Source of the DNA: Leishmania mexicana MHOM/GT/2001/U1103
Lineage: Eukaryota > Euglenozoa > Kinetoplastea > Trypanosomatida > Trypanosomatidae
Direction of reading: 5' to 3'
NCBI RefSeq assembly: GCF_000234665.1
Contig: NC_018316.1
Span: 124,001-188,000 of the forward strand
DNA: 64,000 bases
Below are positions 52,175-61,823 of the stretch, piece after piece. The position numbers and the translations under genes are program-made. Numbering within the stretch: position 1 is the stretch's first letter; each line of letters opens with the position of its first letter. The notes beneath the pieces are model-generated. The model did no database searches and was not told the origin of the DNA. It saw only the letters and a program-made list of their open reading frames with translations.

Positions 52175-52660
52175 TCACTTCTTCTTCGACTTCTCAAAGT
52201 CTACCGACACGCCTGCCACGCTGACAGTCGCCCGCGAGCGCTCATCATAGTCGTACCACTCCTGCGACAGGTCGACATCCTCGAACAAGCCACCGCCGGC
52301 CGTGACAATCATCCACTGGTTGTCGATCTCCAGCTCCACTGGTCGGCCACCGCGCACCTCGAAGGCCGCAATCACGTTGGCCGGGTTTTCCTCCACCGCG
52401 CTGTAGTAACCGGTGCCTGCCGGGACAGAGAGCACGTCGGCTGTGATGTCCGCCTTGCAGAGCTTGCACTTGGATACGAAGTTATGCATGCCGCCGTCGC
52501 GCTCGTGCTGCTCCGTCTGGTTGACGTACATCATCCCAGCCGACTTCTCGTTGCACGATGCACATTCAAAACGCAAGCCCCACGCGCGGTTCTTGACCGG
52601 CACAATTCGCTCGACCCCCTCCGACTCCTCCACGCTCATGACAGCGTGGAAGACAGGCAT
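52175..52660 (-). CDS. CZIB / DUF866 CXXC zinc-binding protein
   Basis: This encodes 161 residues from the ATG complementary to 52658-52660, matching the usual length of about 160 for CXXC-motif zinc-binding proteins (human C1orf123/CZIB). The two metal-binding pairs are C33-A-S-C36 and C65-K-L-C68, the second in the family's hallmark KCKLC context. Downstream, the AAFEVRGGRPVELE segment matches the conserved 'EFECRGLEPVDF' region, and EWYDYDERSRATVSV matches the family's 'DWTDYDEKAQESV' block. The fold is two related beta-barrel-like halves binding one zinc. The human homologue is a small zinc-binding protein without a firmly assigned cellular role. The frame remains open upstream of this ATG, but no earlier ATG occurs and the sequence there is low-complexity. 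Confidence 0.88.
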   Translation of the reverse strand: MPVFHAVMSVEESEGVERIVPVKNRAWGLRFECASCNEKSAGMMYVNQTEQHERDGGMHNFVSKCKLCKADITADVLSVPAGTGYYSAVEENPANVIAAFEVRGGRPVELEIDNQWMIVTAGGGLFEDVDLSQEWYDYDERSRATVSVAGVSVDFEKSKKK

Positions 52661-52975
52661 GATGAGCCAACGCCGGTGGTCGTTGCGTTGCGTTGTTCGT
52701 CCTCGCGCACTTCTCTTCCGCCGCTGCGTCTTTCGCCGGTGGGGCGATACGAGTTGCGGTGTCCTCAAGCGGTGCAACCGCAGCCAACAGAAAGAGCGGT
52801 AGGGGGAGAGCGCCGCCGTAGATCGATGCGCAGGGGGGGGGGGCGGAGGCCTGGACGCACAAGTCCCAGGGTAACCAACAGAAGTACAGCACTGGAAGCA
52901 TACAACGTGTTTTGTGTCGCAGCGCGACAACGAGGCGACAAGATGTCGGCGACGACACGCAGACAGGGGTGGGCA

Positions 52976-53040
52976 GGAGGAGGAGGAGGACAGGGAGGGA
53001 GGGGGAGAGAGAGAGACGTGGCAGCAGAGAAGGAAGAGGC
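52976..53040 (-). promoter_or_regulatory. Polypyrimidine tract (minus strand) upstream of CZIB
   Basis: The plus strand reads as GGA/GAG-rich purines, so the minus strand is a long C/T tract about 320 bases upstream of the CZIB ATG. It is the best candidate for the trans-splicing signal; the precise AG is not assigned. Confidence 0.4.
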
Positions 53041-54169
53041 ACGGGGAGGCAGAACGCAGCCACTCGCACACGCGCACATCGGCACATGCACAAAGCAGAA
53101 AATAAGGAAGGGCATGGGCGCGTCCCCGCAGAAGAAAAGCAACGTTGAACAGCTTAGTGCGCCATAGCGGCGTCACCCACGCAGACAACGCATAGGGGTA
53201 TGTGTGGGTGCGGGCACGCCGGATCCTCTGCTGACGAAACCGTTCGCATCCTTTGACCGTCGCGCGTAGGGGGGTGTGCCGGTGGTGCGTGCGTGTTGCC
53301 TCGGATGATCACGTGCCCAAAGCATCCCACTTCCGCATCATGGCCAGTGCGAGCGTAGGGAGACACAACACCATCAGCTCAGACTGGAATCTCCCCCACA
53401 TCACCCCGCTTGTACGCATCACCGTGCTTCAGAACGCAGAGCAGGATGTGGGAGAGACGGCGGTACGAAGCTGCGAGAAGCCACACAGATCATGTGCGCC
53501 ATCTCCCCCTCCTCCCCCCCCCTCACGCACGCACGCACGCACGCACTGCCGGCTCCTTCGTCTTCCTCGCTACCCTGTTACCGTTGACGATGCTCATTTT
53601 GCCACCGTCACGCTGCTGGCGGGGCATGCTCACGAATAAGGGAGAAGAGACTGTACCGAGCCGAGGGGCTCGTGTGCCCGGCAGCTGTCATGTTGCGCGT
53701 GCAAAGGGCAAGGTAGGCGCAAGAGGTCATGCCGGTAAGAGAAAGAACGGGGGGGAGTGGCTGGATCATGCGACCGCAGGCCACGGCCCTGTCCCCTGGA
53801 CCCTAGGAAGACGGCATGATGCGTTTTCTCGACGGCTGCCACTTGCCCACTCTGCACAAAAGCCCCGGAGCGTGTGCGCGATCTCCGGCTTCTCGCTTCA
53901 CCACCACCCGGAGATTTTGAAGCACAAGGGGACAAAGCACGAGTTGTTGACGGGGTTGCTGGAGGGCCCCACCGACGCACCCGCCCACACACCTTTCTAC
54001 GACATTCCATTTTACCAGCATGAGGCGCGCAATCGTGTCACCCCCCCTCCCCCTCCCCTCCTGTCGATAAGCCTAGAAGCCGCACTCTCCGCCTCCGTTC
54101 TCGCCGTCTTTCGGCTCTCACATGTTTTACGGCCCCCATGCGCGTCGTGGCACGCGTCTCTCTGCTGGT

Positions 54170-54551
54170 TGCGAGTGGTTGTTTTGCCTGCAAACAGCGC
54201 AATGACGTGCGTAGCGTCCCGCGAAGAGACGCCGGCGAGGCCGATGATCGAGTTGCACCTGCTCTCGTTCAGCACCTTCCGCCCCTCGTGGACGCTTGCC
54301 ACTGTCGAGTTCGGCTGCATGTCGTCGAACACTGTCCTGCTCGTGATCCCAGCGTCCTTCCTCAGCGTCGCAAACACGGCGTCCAACAGCCCGGACCCGC
54401 GGGCTGCCCTTGCCCATCACAACCAGCGGGGTTCCTCGAAGCTCAGCGAACGGATCTTCGGGCCCGAAGCCTTCCGCGCGCCGGCACTCACGAACCTCAT
54501 CACCGGGATGTAGAACGCCGACGCAGCGGCGCACAGGCAGGTCACGCGCAT
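54170..54551 (-). pseudogene. Iron-containing alcohol dehydrogenase, N-terminal remnant
   Basis: Reading the minus strand from an ATG at 54551, the frame gives FYIPVMRFVSAGARKASG, then similarity moves to another frame (AELRGTPLVVMGKGS, about 54450-54406) and returns to the first frame for SGLLDAVFATLRKDAGI, TVFDDMQPNSTVASVHEG and CNSIIGLAGVSSRDATHVIA (about 54395-54185). Together these are the first 125 or so residues of an Fe-ADH (Rossmann-like half): the V-F-D-x-x-x-P-N-x-T box and the following glycine-rich loop are diagnostic. In functional enzymes that loop is G-G-G-S; here it is G-V-S-S, a degraded form. Two compensating frameshifts, a stop codon (TGA) in the first frame and the absence of the whole metal-binding C-terminal half show that it is dead. 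It lies in the same orientation as its neighbours. Confidence 0.75.
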
Positions 54552-55166
54552 CGCCGTGGTGCGGTGACGGGGTGGTAGGGGAGGGCAGAGGGGTCAGCCG
54601 GATGCAGTGCCGTATTAGTGGACAGTAGGCGCTTCATCCTGTTCGTCATAGGACGAGGGAGGGATGGCAGAGGGCGCGTGTGCGACATCTGCCGCGCAGT
54701 GCTAAGATCGGGTGAGTTGACGCGGAGAAAGAGTAAGCTGCATCATGAACGGCGCTGTCGAGTCGGACGCATTGCGGGCAAGTACAGCTTGCAGACGCTA
54801 TGCAAACACACACGCACGCACGCTGGGAGAGAGAGAGACAAGGGTGTACACTAGAGTGCTGATCCGCACGGGGACAGATACGGGCGAGGGCGTAACGGCG
54901 TGCGCCACGCGAGCGCAGCCGCGGCGGCGGCGGATAAGAACGAGGACAACGCACAACGCTGAGATGCGTGTGTCTGATGGGCGGAAGCCCCGCCCTCTCA
55001 CGCACAGAGGGGAGTGCGAGGGGGGGAGGCACACACGGAAGGGCGAACAAGGCACCGACGCGATTGCCTCGGCAGACACAGGCGCACTTAAAACATCCCG
55101 GAGACTCACTCCCTCCTCGTACGTGTTGCTCTTCGCGTTCGTGGGGGCAACGGACGGGCAGAGGTG

Positions 55167-57284
55167 TCAAGCGGCGAAGAAGGAAGCCAGTTGCTTCTCG
55201 CAGTACCGCGTCATGACGGTGATGCACGCCGCCGCAAAGTGCCGTGCGGTGCGGGGGTAGCGGGACTCTGGTGCGTTGAAGACAGCGCAGTTGGCTGCCA
55301 CGTGCCAAACACTGCGCTCCAACTCTGCCAGTGTCAGAATCCGCCTCTCACTGCTCGCGGAGCTGTCCAGGAGGGCGCAGACGTCGCTGCCGGGTGTGCC
55401 TGCGGAAGGAGCACCTCCGCGCCGCAAACCGCGGTACTCAGCCTTCGTAGCGGTGGGCACTGACGGAGCCGAAAGACCCCTGCCGCCCGCGGCAGCGTGC
55501 GATGTCTCCAGTGTGGAGGACGTGGCCAGTCCTGATGCATGGTTCGGCGAAGGTTGGCCAAAGGGAGGGCGAGACCTTGCCTCGACGCTGGCAGCACCCC
55601 CTGCGTGGTTCGCATGCACTGTCATGACTGCACGCGCGTATTGGCGGTGACTCTCAGAGATGTAGCGACGCACCTCAGCGAGGCTTAGAGGATAACGCAC
55701 GATAGTGTTGTAGGGGCCAGAGCGCACGCCGGCGAACTCCATGATGGTGGCTGCATGCACTGGAGAGAGAAAGTCATCAGCTCCGTCCACCAGGAAAAAC
55801 TGCTCCAGTAGCGAGGAGAAGTCCTCAAGAGGGAGCGGGGTGGCGTAGCGCAGCAGTTGCAGCTGAGCGCGGGCCTGCGGAGATGGCAAGGAGCACCAGA
55901 GAGCATACCATGGCGCGTCGAGAGGATCCGGCTCGAACGACGACGGCGGCTGCACCGTGAAAGGCAGTACGGTGTGGTCGCCCATGTGCGCTACGCCCGC
56001 GTCCAGCGACTCGCCAAAGATGGCTGCACTCTGATCGGCCACGGCGAGGCCGCAGTGCTGCGGGACGCCAGCAACACTTCCCGGCCGTGCGTGCGGCGGT
56101 AGCGCTGACAGCTCCCCGTGGTCCGCTGAAACCGCCCTGCCTGTCCCGCCGGCTGCATACAACCCAACGACATCCCTGTCGCGTTGGGAAGGGGGTGGCA
56201 AAGAGCCTGGGGCGCGTGTAGCAGTGCTTGCTCCCGCAGACGCGTGCAAGCCGGCCACGCGCACATCCGCGATGGTCTCGCCTGTCGTCGTCTGCGTAGC
56301 CCCGCTCGTACAAGGACTGGCAGGGTGGGATACGGCGGCTGTCCGCGGCATCGTCGAAGCGCTGCCCCACTGCGTCGGGGTCAGCGAAGACGCTCTGGCG
56401 TCGGAACGTGTAGACGGCAATGAGGGCGCGGCACTGCCACCACCGCTGCTAGAGCTCTGCAAAGAGGATGGTGGGCCTCGTATGCCAGCCGTAACGGGAA
56501 GGCGTGCTCCGTGAGCCCCCGCCGTAGATGATGAGGCCACCAGAGACGAGTCGCTTTGCAGCACGCCGGCCGCGCCTGCCAGCCTGCTGCCGCCGGCAGC
56601 CATGCCGGCACTGACGGTCAACGGCGTCTGAAGCCGTACCGTCGCAGCACGCTCCTCCTCTTCCTGCACCTCCTTGGCGTAAAAGGCAAGCATCTCGGCA
56701 TGCTGCAACGCGCACGCCGCGCACATTGCCTCTCGATTGCCGTTGTATGTCCCCTTATACATGTCCTCCGCAACGACGCGGTGGAGTGCGCGGGCGCTGT
56801 GCAGCTCTCCCGTCAGAGCGTAGACGTGGGCAGCAAGCAGCGTCCAGTCCACGTCTCCCCAGCTGTCAAACTCGCAGTCGCTCCGCTGCACCGCGGTCGA
56901 CAGTGAGACAGTGGTCGAGGTCGAAAGGGAAATGGCTGGGATGGAGGCGCCGGTGCCGCCTTTGGGGTCGCTGCCACTGTCACCGCCGGCATCGCCACTA
57001 CTCTGGCGATAGCCCTCTCCACCTGCCGCGGTATCCTTCTTCACCGCCACATCTTCCTTGGTGCACGCCACGCTGTTCCAGATCGGCTGGTGTTGCTGCT
57101 CCTCGTGCGACTCTTGTGCCAGGAGCAGCGCATACCACAGCATGCCGACCGCATCCTTGAAGTGAATCATGTCCGTCTGAGATACCGCGCTGTGTGCGCT
57201 GCCGGCAACAGGAGCGGCGGCAGAACCACCACCACCACCACAAGCAGCGTCCACAGCGGTGCTAGATGAGGAGGAACGTGGCAT
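55167..57284 (-). CDS. Bromodomain-like protein
   Basis: This encodes 705 residues from the ATG complementary to 57282-57284, chosen because a C/T tract ending in CCCTAG lies just before it on the coding strand; an in-frame ATG at 57449 would add 55 residues. The C-terminal 240 residues look like a bromodomain: a first helix (FSSLLEQFFLVDG), a proline-containing ZA region ending in RYPLSLAEVRRYISES, and LTLAELERSVWHVAANCAVF followed by NAPES, which reproduces the 'NC..YN' end of helix B with the acetyl-lysine-binding Asn; RHFAAACITVMTRYCEKQL is the last helix. About 95 low-complexity residues split the AB region. Near residue 125, FDSWGDVDWTLLAAHVYALT resembles a SANT/Myb-type helix as in BRD8-like subunits of acetyltransferase complexes. 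A nuclear chromatin-reader role is inferred. Confidence 0.75.
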   Translation of the reverse strand: MPRSSSSSTAVDAACGGGGGSAAAPVAGSAHSAVSQTDMIHFKDAVGMLWYALLLAQESHEEQQHQPIWNSVACTKEDVAVKKDTAAGGEGYRQSSGDAGGDSGSDPKGGTGASIPAISLSTSTTVSLSTAVQRSDCEFDSWGDVDWTLLAAHVYALTGELHSARALHRVVAEDMYKGTYNGNREAMCAACALQHAEMLAFYAKEVQEEEERAATVRLQTPLTVSAGMAAGGSRLAGAAGVLQSDSSLVASSSTAGAHGARLPVTAGIRGPPSSLQSSSSGGGSAAPSLPSTRSDARASSLTPTQWGSASTMPRTAAVSHPASPCTSGATQTTTGETIADVRVAGLHASAGASTATRAPGSLPPPSQRDRDVVGLYAAGGTGRAVSADHGELSALPPHARPGSVAGVPQHCGLAVADQSAAIFGESLDAGVAHMGDHTVLPFTVQPPSSFEPDPLDAPWYALWCSLPSPQARAQLQLLRYATPLPLEDFSSLLEQFFLVDGADDFLSPVHAATIMEFAGVRSGPYNTIVRYPLSLAEVRRYISESHRQYARAVMTVHANHAGGAASVEARSRPPFGQPSPNHASGLATSSTLETSHAAAGGRGLSAPSVPTATKAEYRGLRRGGAPSAGTPGSDVCALLDSSASSERRILTLAELERSVWHVAANCAVFNAPESRYPRTARHFAAACITVMTRYCEKQLASFFAA

Positions 57285-57317
57285 CGCTCTAGGGAGGGGA
57301 AGGAAGGAGGAGGGGTT
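57285..57317 (-). promoter_or_regulatory. Polypyrimidine tract and acceptor directly before the bromodomain gene
   Basis: On the minus strand a C/T tract (57316 down to 57293) ends in CTAG, with AG at 57290-57289, only four bases before the ATG at 57284. If used, the 5' UTR would be almost entirely the spliced leader. Confidence 0.5.
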
Positions 57318-58337
57318 GGCACGGAAGTAGATGTTGGCCACCGCCGCGGTACGTGTGTATGCAGCTCTGCAGGCCGAAACTGGTTTGTTGCCCGGGTCTT
57401 GCCTTTCGCTTGACCTTCTTTGATCTCTCGCGTTGACTCTCCTTCGCATGCGGGGGTTTCGATGTCGTGTGGGCAGAGGGGGGAGGGGAGGTGGTGGGAC
57501 GACGTGGGACGCACACGTGAAAGGGGAGAAAGAAAGACACACACATGCACGCACATGTACAGATACCGGTCGCAGACAACGGCAAGCCCATCCGCCAAAG
57601 GGGAAGAGTTGGGGGTGGGGGGAGGGAGGGGGGAGCGTGGGAAGGGGTCGATGACGTGGTATGACGAGTGAGCGCCGTTGATTTCGCCGCACCACGCGTC
57701 ATACCGCTGATGTGTGGGCCGGCAAGCGAAGACGATTTCGACGCGTTTCGTCCACAATCTCTCCGTCCTGTCTCTCTCCCTCCCTCCTCTTGCTTCATGC
57801 GCGAGCCCACCCACCACACACCACCCCACGCACAAGCGCCTGGGAGCCGCACACATTGCTCACCCTCCTCTTCTCGCTTTTCTTCTGGATTTATTACCTC
57901 GTTACCATCAGCTTAAAGGTACGGCGCCGTTACGCGCACGAGGGTCGGTCAATGTCGCAGGAGGTCCCCACCCCACCCCACCCACCCTCCCTCCCCTCCC
58001 CCTCGCACATGGCGCACACATGTGCGCAGTCGAGCCCCTCTCCTCCCTGGTCTCTCTGTTGTGCCCACACAGGCGGCGTTGCCAGCGCCTTACCGGGTGT
58101 CCTCGCCAACGACTCCGCTGCGTGAAGAAGAAGCGCAGCAGTGGGCGGGATTAGGGAAGGGGGATAGACGAGAGGGAGGGAAGAGAAACAGCAGACGCAA
58201 GCACGAGGTGAGGCTGCAACGGCACAACAATACACCCGCACACGCGCGGGTGGTGACTGCGCACAGATGAGGTAGCGGAGAACGCGCGCCTGAGCGCTTG
58301 CGATGCACATGACGGCCAGAGGCCGACCGCCTTCCAC
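57285..58337. other. Intergenic spacer
   Basis: The spacer holds purine-rich plus-strand tracts (57475-57500, 57605-57635) that are pyrimidine tracts on the coding strand. No gene or RNA is recognised. Confidence 0.6.
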
Positions 58338-60290
58338 TCAGTGGGCGCGGAACACCTCTCGCCTCTGCTTCTTCTTCATAGACAGCGGATTCTGCCCCTT
58401 CTGGCGTCGCCGCTTTCGGTCTGCCGGTGCCCTGTTGCTCACTCCGTTGTCCGATGCAGGCGACGCGCCCGGCTGCAGCTGCTGCTGCTCCTGCTGGTGC
58501 GGATGATGAGAGGACTTTACGGGCAGTGGCACCTCAGCGGCGGTGCCAAGGTGTTTCATAAAGGCGACATCGGCTCGTGAAAGCTGCGGCGCGGCTTCGA
58601 TCACTGTCGTCATCGCCGTGGCCGCGTGCGGGGATGAGGGCGTGTGGGAGAATCTCGCAGACCGGGACGGCCCGGGCTCACTGCTTCCCCGGCCGCCCCG
58701 CGAAGACGCTGCAGCCGCCACTGCCGATGGGGAGCAGTTGCCCATCCCTTTCATGCCTATATGTGGTCGTCGAGCTTCGGCGCCTTCCTCACCATAGTGG
58801 TACGCCGTCCCCTGCTGTTCGATCCACAGCGCATCTGGGTTTGTGGTCAATCGGAGCAGTGGTGTCACGGCCGCGAGACGGCGTCGCACGTCGTGACTCT
58901 GCGTAGCCACAAAGAATGTGCGAGGAGAATAGGGGTGTGATGTGGTGGAGGGGGTCGCACTGGCACCGTTCCCTTGCGCTTCGTGTGGTCCTGAAGGCGC
59001 TGCATCCGCCGTAGCGAGACTCGGTAATTCGCCCACGTCAGCGCCGCCGCCGGCAGCCGTGCGTCTCTTGCCGCGCCGGCGGCAGCGCTTTGCCGCGACG
59101 CTCTGTGGCGAGTACGTGACAAAACGGTGGTCGCTAAACAACGGCATCGAGACCAGTCGCAGAGCACTCGGGCCACACGCAGAGGCGTCGACGCCCTCAC
59201 GTGGGCGACGACCGAGGAGGGTATCGTTAGCAAGCATAAACTCAGCAATCGCCCTGCATTCGTTGCGCGTGGGCAGCGTGGCACCGTTGGCCATCCCCGG
59301 CGGCCCACTTGCGTCACGGCCCTCAAAGGCGGCAGCATCACGATGCCGCTGCTCCTCGGACTGAATCAACGTGATGCGGCTCAGCAGGCGGTTCACCACC
59401 GCCGCCGGCACCTCCTGAAATGTCAGCGGGAAGGCGGCGGAGGGGGGGGACGGCCCAGCGTGCCGTCGCGCGCCGACGCCGCCGTCGCCGTTGCCGTCGT
59501 CCATCGTTGCCAGGTTGCCAAACGACGCAGACAGCCACGCTTCCGTTTCGGTCATCCGATGGCGCTGCTCCGACCGCAGCGACATTGTCGACGGCAGAGG
59601 AGTCGATGGTCTCTGCCGCGTCGAATGGGCGCCGCCCTTCTCCTGCACTCTCGTCAGCGAAGCGTCGGCGACACTCGAGTTTGGCAGAGACGGGTTCACC
59701 AAGGCCGTCGCGGAGGTTGCCGAGGCTGGGACGTGAATGCGCATGCGGTGGAGGGTCGCCACGGTCTCCGGTAAGCAGTAGCAGTGAAACTTGGAAGCCG
59801 AGGTGGAGTCGACATGCGGCGTTGCGGCCGCCGCAGCTGCTGCAGAGTTGCCGCTTACTGGCCGGCTTCCACCCTCGCCCTGAAAAGCGTCGCACAGCAG
59901 TGCCACAAGGAAGGCGTGAGGCGAGAGCGCCGGCAAGTCACCAAACGGCAGCCGTGCGATGCTAGCCGCCGTGGCCGCTCCGATCTTGTCCGTTGCCAGT
60001 GGCGTTGGGAGCCCCGCCGGCACCCCCGCGCGGGTGGGCTCGCCTGGGCTGGTAGTGCCGGCGGCCTTACGCAGCTTGCGGCGACGAGCCTCACGCCATA
60101 TGGCAGGCGCGTTGGCCTGCCAGTACGACAGGAGAATCGCTCGAAGGAAGGACGCGTCGCACAAGACAGCGTAGCCGCGGTCGCCGCTGGCCGCCGAGGA
60201 CGACAAGGAAGATGTTTGAATGAGATGTGAAGCGGACAAGATGCGCAGGCAGCGCTTATTAGCGTGCGCACGAAGTACTCTCCGCTTCAT
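58338..60290 (-). CDS. UTP23: UTP23-like rRNA-processing factor (PIN-fold), enlarged
   Basis: This encodes 650 residues from the ATG complementary to 60288-60290. The start MKRRVLRAHANKRCLRIL matches the basic N-terminal motif of UTP23, a small-subunit processome component of the nucleolus needed for early 18S rRNA steps and snR30 release. GYAVLCDASFLRAILLSYWQ is the first PIN-fold strand and helix with the family's D (about residue 45). Further anchors are FHCYCLPETVATLHRM (about 168), TRNECRAIAEFML (about 345), YSPRTFFVATQSHDVRRRL (about 462) for the 'HHYFVATQD' strand, and the C-terminal RKRRRQKGQNPLSMKKKQRR, the UTP23 'GPNPLSxxKKK' tail. The usual length is near 250-290 residues; the excess comes from low-complexity insertions between these anchors. 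The zinc knuckle of UTP23 is not evident. UTP23 is an inactive PIN protein; FCF1/UTP24 is less likely given the tail. Confidence 0.8.
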   Translation of the reverse strand: MKRRVLRAHANKRCLRILSASHLIQTSSLSSSAASGDRGYAVLCDASFLRAILLSYWQANAPAIWREARRRKLRKAAGTTSPGEPTRAGVPAGLPTPLATDKIGAATAASIARLPFGDLPALSPHAFLVALLCDAFQGEGGSRPVSGNSAAAAAAATPHVDSTSASKFHCYCLPETVATLHRMRIHVPASATSATALVNPSLPNSSVADASLTRVQEKGGAHSTRQRPSTPLPSTMSLRSEQRHRMTETEAWLSASFGNLATMDDGNGDGGVGARRHAGPSPPSAAFPLTFQEVPAAVVNRLLSRITLIQSEEQRHRDAAAFEGRDASGPPGMANGATLPTRNECRAIAEFMLANDTLLGRRPREGVDASACGPSALRLVSMPLFSDHRFVTYSPQSVAAKRCRRRGKRRTAAGGGADVGELPSLATADAAPSGPHEAQGNGASATPSTTSHPYSPRTFFVATQSHDVRRRLAAVTPLLRLTTNPDALWIEQQGTAYHYGEEGAEARRPHIGMKGMGNCSPSAVAAAASSRGGRGSSEPGPSRSARFSHTPSSPHAATAMTTVIEAAPQLSRADVAFMKHLGTAAEVPLPVKSSHHPHQQEQQQLQPGASPASDNGVSNRAPADRKRRRQKGQNPLSMKKKQRREVFRAH

Positions 60291-61823
60291 TGAGCGCGTG
60301 CTTGCGTTTTACGTGGGTGTGTTAGCGGGATCCTGCCACTGCAGCGCAGGCGCGCGCCCGCATGTAAGTGTGTATGGGGAGGGTGACATGAGGAGAGGAG
60401 GGAGAAACAACAAGAGGGGTAGAAGCACGACAAAGGTAGACGGACATAGGCGAACGAGAAGCCGCCACAAGAAATGCCATCGTGGAAGTCGTCCGCATGC
60501 ATCAGCGGCACAGGAAAACAGCCACTGCGCGCGCGTGGGTGAGTGTGTGTGTGTGTGTGTGTGTTGTACAGGCAGCTACCCAGGCACAATCAGCAGCAGT
60601 GCCAAAAAAGCGCGCACGCGCCCCGCCCCTCTCCCTCGCTGGCTTGCAAGCGAGGGCGCGCAAGAGGCGCGCCGGCCACGTTGCGGGTCGTGACAGCTCG
60701 CATTCTTTTCGCTTTCTTCTGGTTGATTTTCGGTTCTCCTTCTGCACAAATTTTGTAGCAGGTCTCTTCGCGTGCACACGTGTGCGTGCGTGCGTGTGTG
60801 TGCGCGTGGGTGTGCCGCCGTGAGGGCGCGTGTGCATGTTGGCGTGAGGAATTCCCGACAAGACAGAGGAGCACAGTACGCAGAAGGGACAGAGAAGCGT
60901 GTGCGGCGGATGAAGAAAGTAGAAGGAAAGACTTTGGGGGAGGAGAGAGGGGCGGGTGGGTGGGGTGAGGGGGGGGGCCAACGTCCAGGAGCAAGACGCC
61001 AAGAAGCGAAAGACACGTAGACGCACACACACACACATCAGCACGGGCGAAGCAAGGCCACATGAAAGGAAAGGGCTGGCTGGCGACGCCACCAACAACC
61101 TCCACCAGGAGGGAGGGGAAGGGAGGGACGGGGGAGGTCAACGCCGTCCCCTCTCATGCGTTGACGACCAGGTATGCTGGAGGAGAAGCGAGTCTGCGCA
61201 CATTGCACGCGCAAAGGGGGGGGAAGCGAAGACGGGAGGGAGAGGGGGGGAAGGGGTGAAGTCTCTAGCAAGCGAAGGAGAACGAACAGAAGAACGACCA
61301 CACACACACAGAGAGAGAGAGAGAGAAAAACGAAATCGACGAGTATCCAACAGGGCAGCCACCGCACCAGCATCGATGCACACGCTTGCGTGTGCGCCAC
61401 GGCATTGCTGGCGACGATGACAGCGACACCAACAACTTCCAAACCACCGCCGACCAAGTGAAGACAAACAAAAAGAACTCGGATGAAAAATGTTTCTTTA
61501 GTAGAGAGAAAAAGGGGGAGAAGATGGAGAAACGTGTGCCGCGGTGGCGCGTGTTCGCACGGCGCTGGCGAGGGCAGAAAAGGCGGCAGAAGGGCGGAGG
61601 GGCGGGAAGGATAGAGGAGGGGGGAGGAAGCACACACACACACACGCATCCGCGCGTTACCCCCCTCCCTTCTCCCTCGCACAAGCACAAACACACACAC
61701 ACGTGCGGTCCCTATGTTGTTGTTGCTGTTTTCGAATCTGCCACTTCACCCCTGCCAAGACACTGTAATAGTAGGTCAACAAGTGTGCACCGAGCAGCAC
61801 TTGCTGGCATTCAACATGGCTTG
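60291..61823. other. Intergenic spacer
   Basis: The spacer has a GT repeat at 60543-60564, GT/GCGT runs near 60780-60812, purine-rich plus-strand stretches (61100-61140, 61210-61260, 61308-61326) that are pyrimidine tracts for the minus-strand gene, and CA repeats near 61630-61646 and 61689-61701. No gene is supported. Confidence 0.6.

Larger units (their letters stand above)
52661..55166. other. Long spacer holding a decayed gene
   Basis: This 2.5 kb lies between the bromodomain-like gene (upstream in transcription) and CZIB. A purine-rich plus-strand tract at 52976-53040 is a polypyrimidine tract on the coding strand and likely guides CZIB trans-splicing. The stretch also holds the alcohol dehydrogenase remnant at 54170-54551 and an ACGC repeat near 53525-53544. 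The rest shows nothing recognisable. Confidence 0.65.

Noticed and set aside
53410..54513. 367-codon plus-strand open frame
   Set aside because: It lies against the gene direction of this row and is partly the antisense of the alcohol dehydrogenase remnant; no domain is visible.
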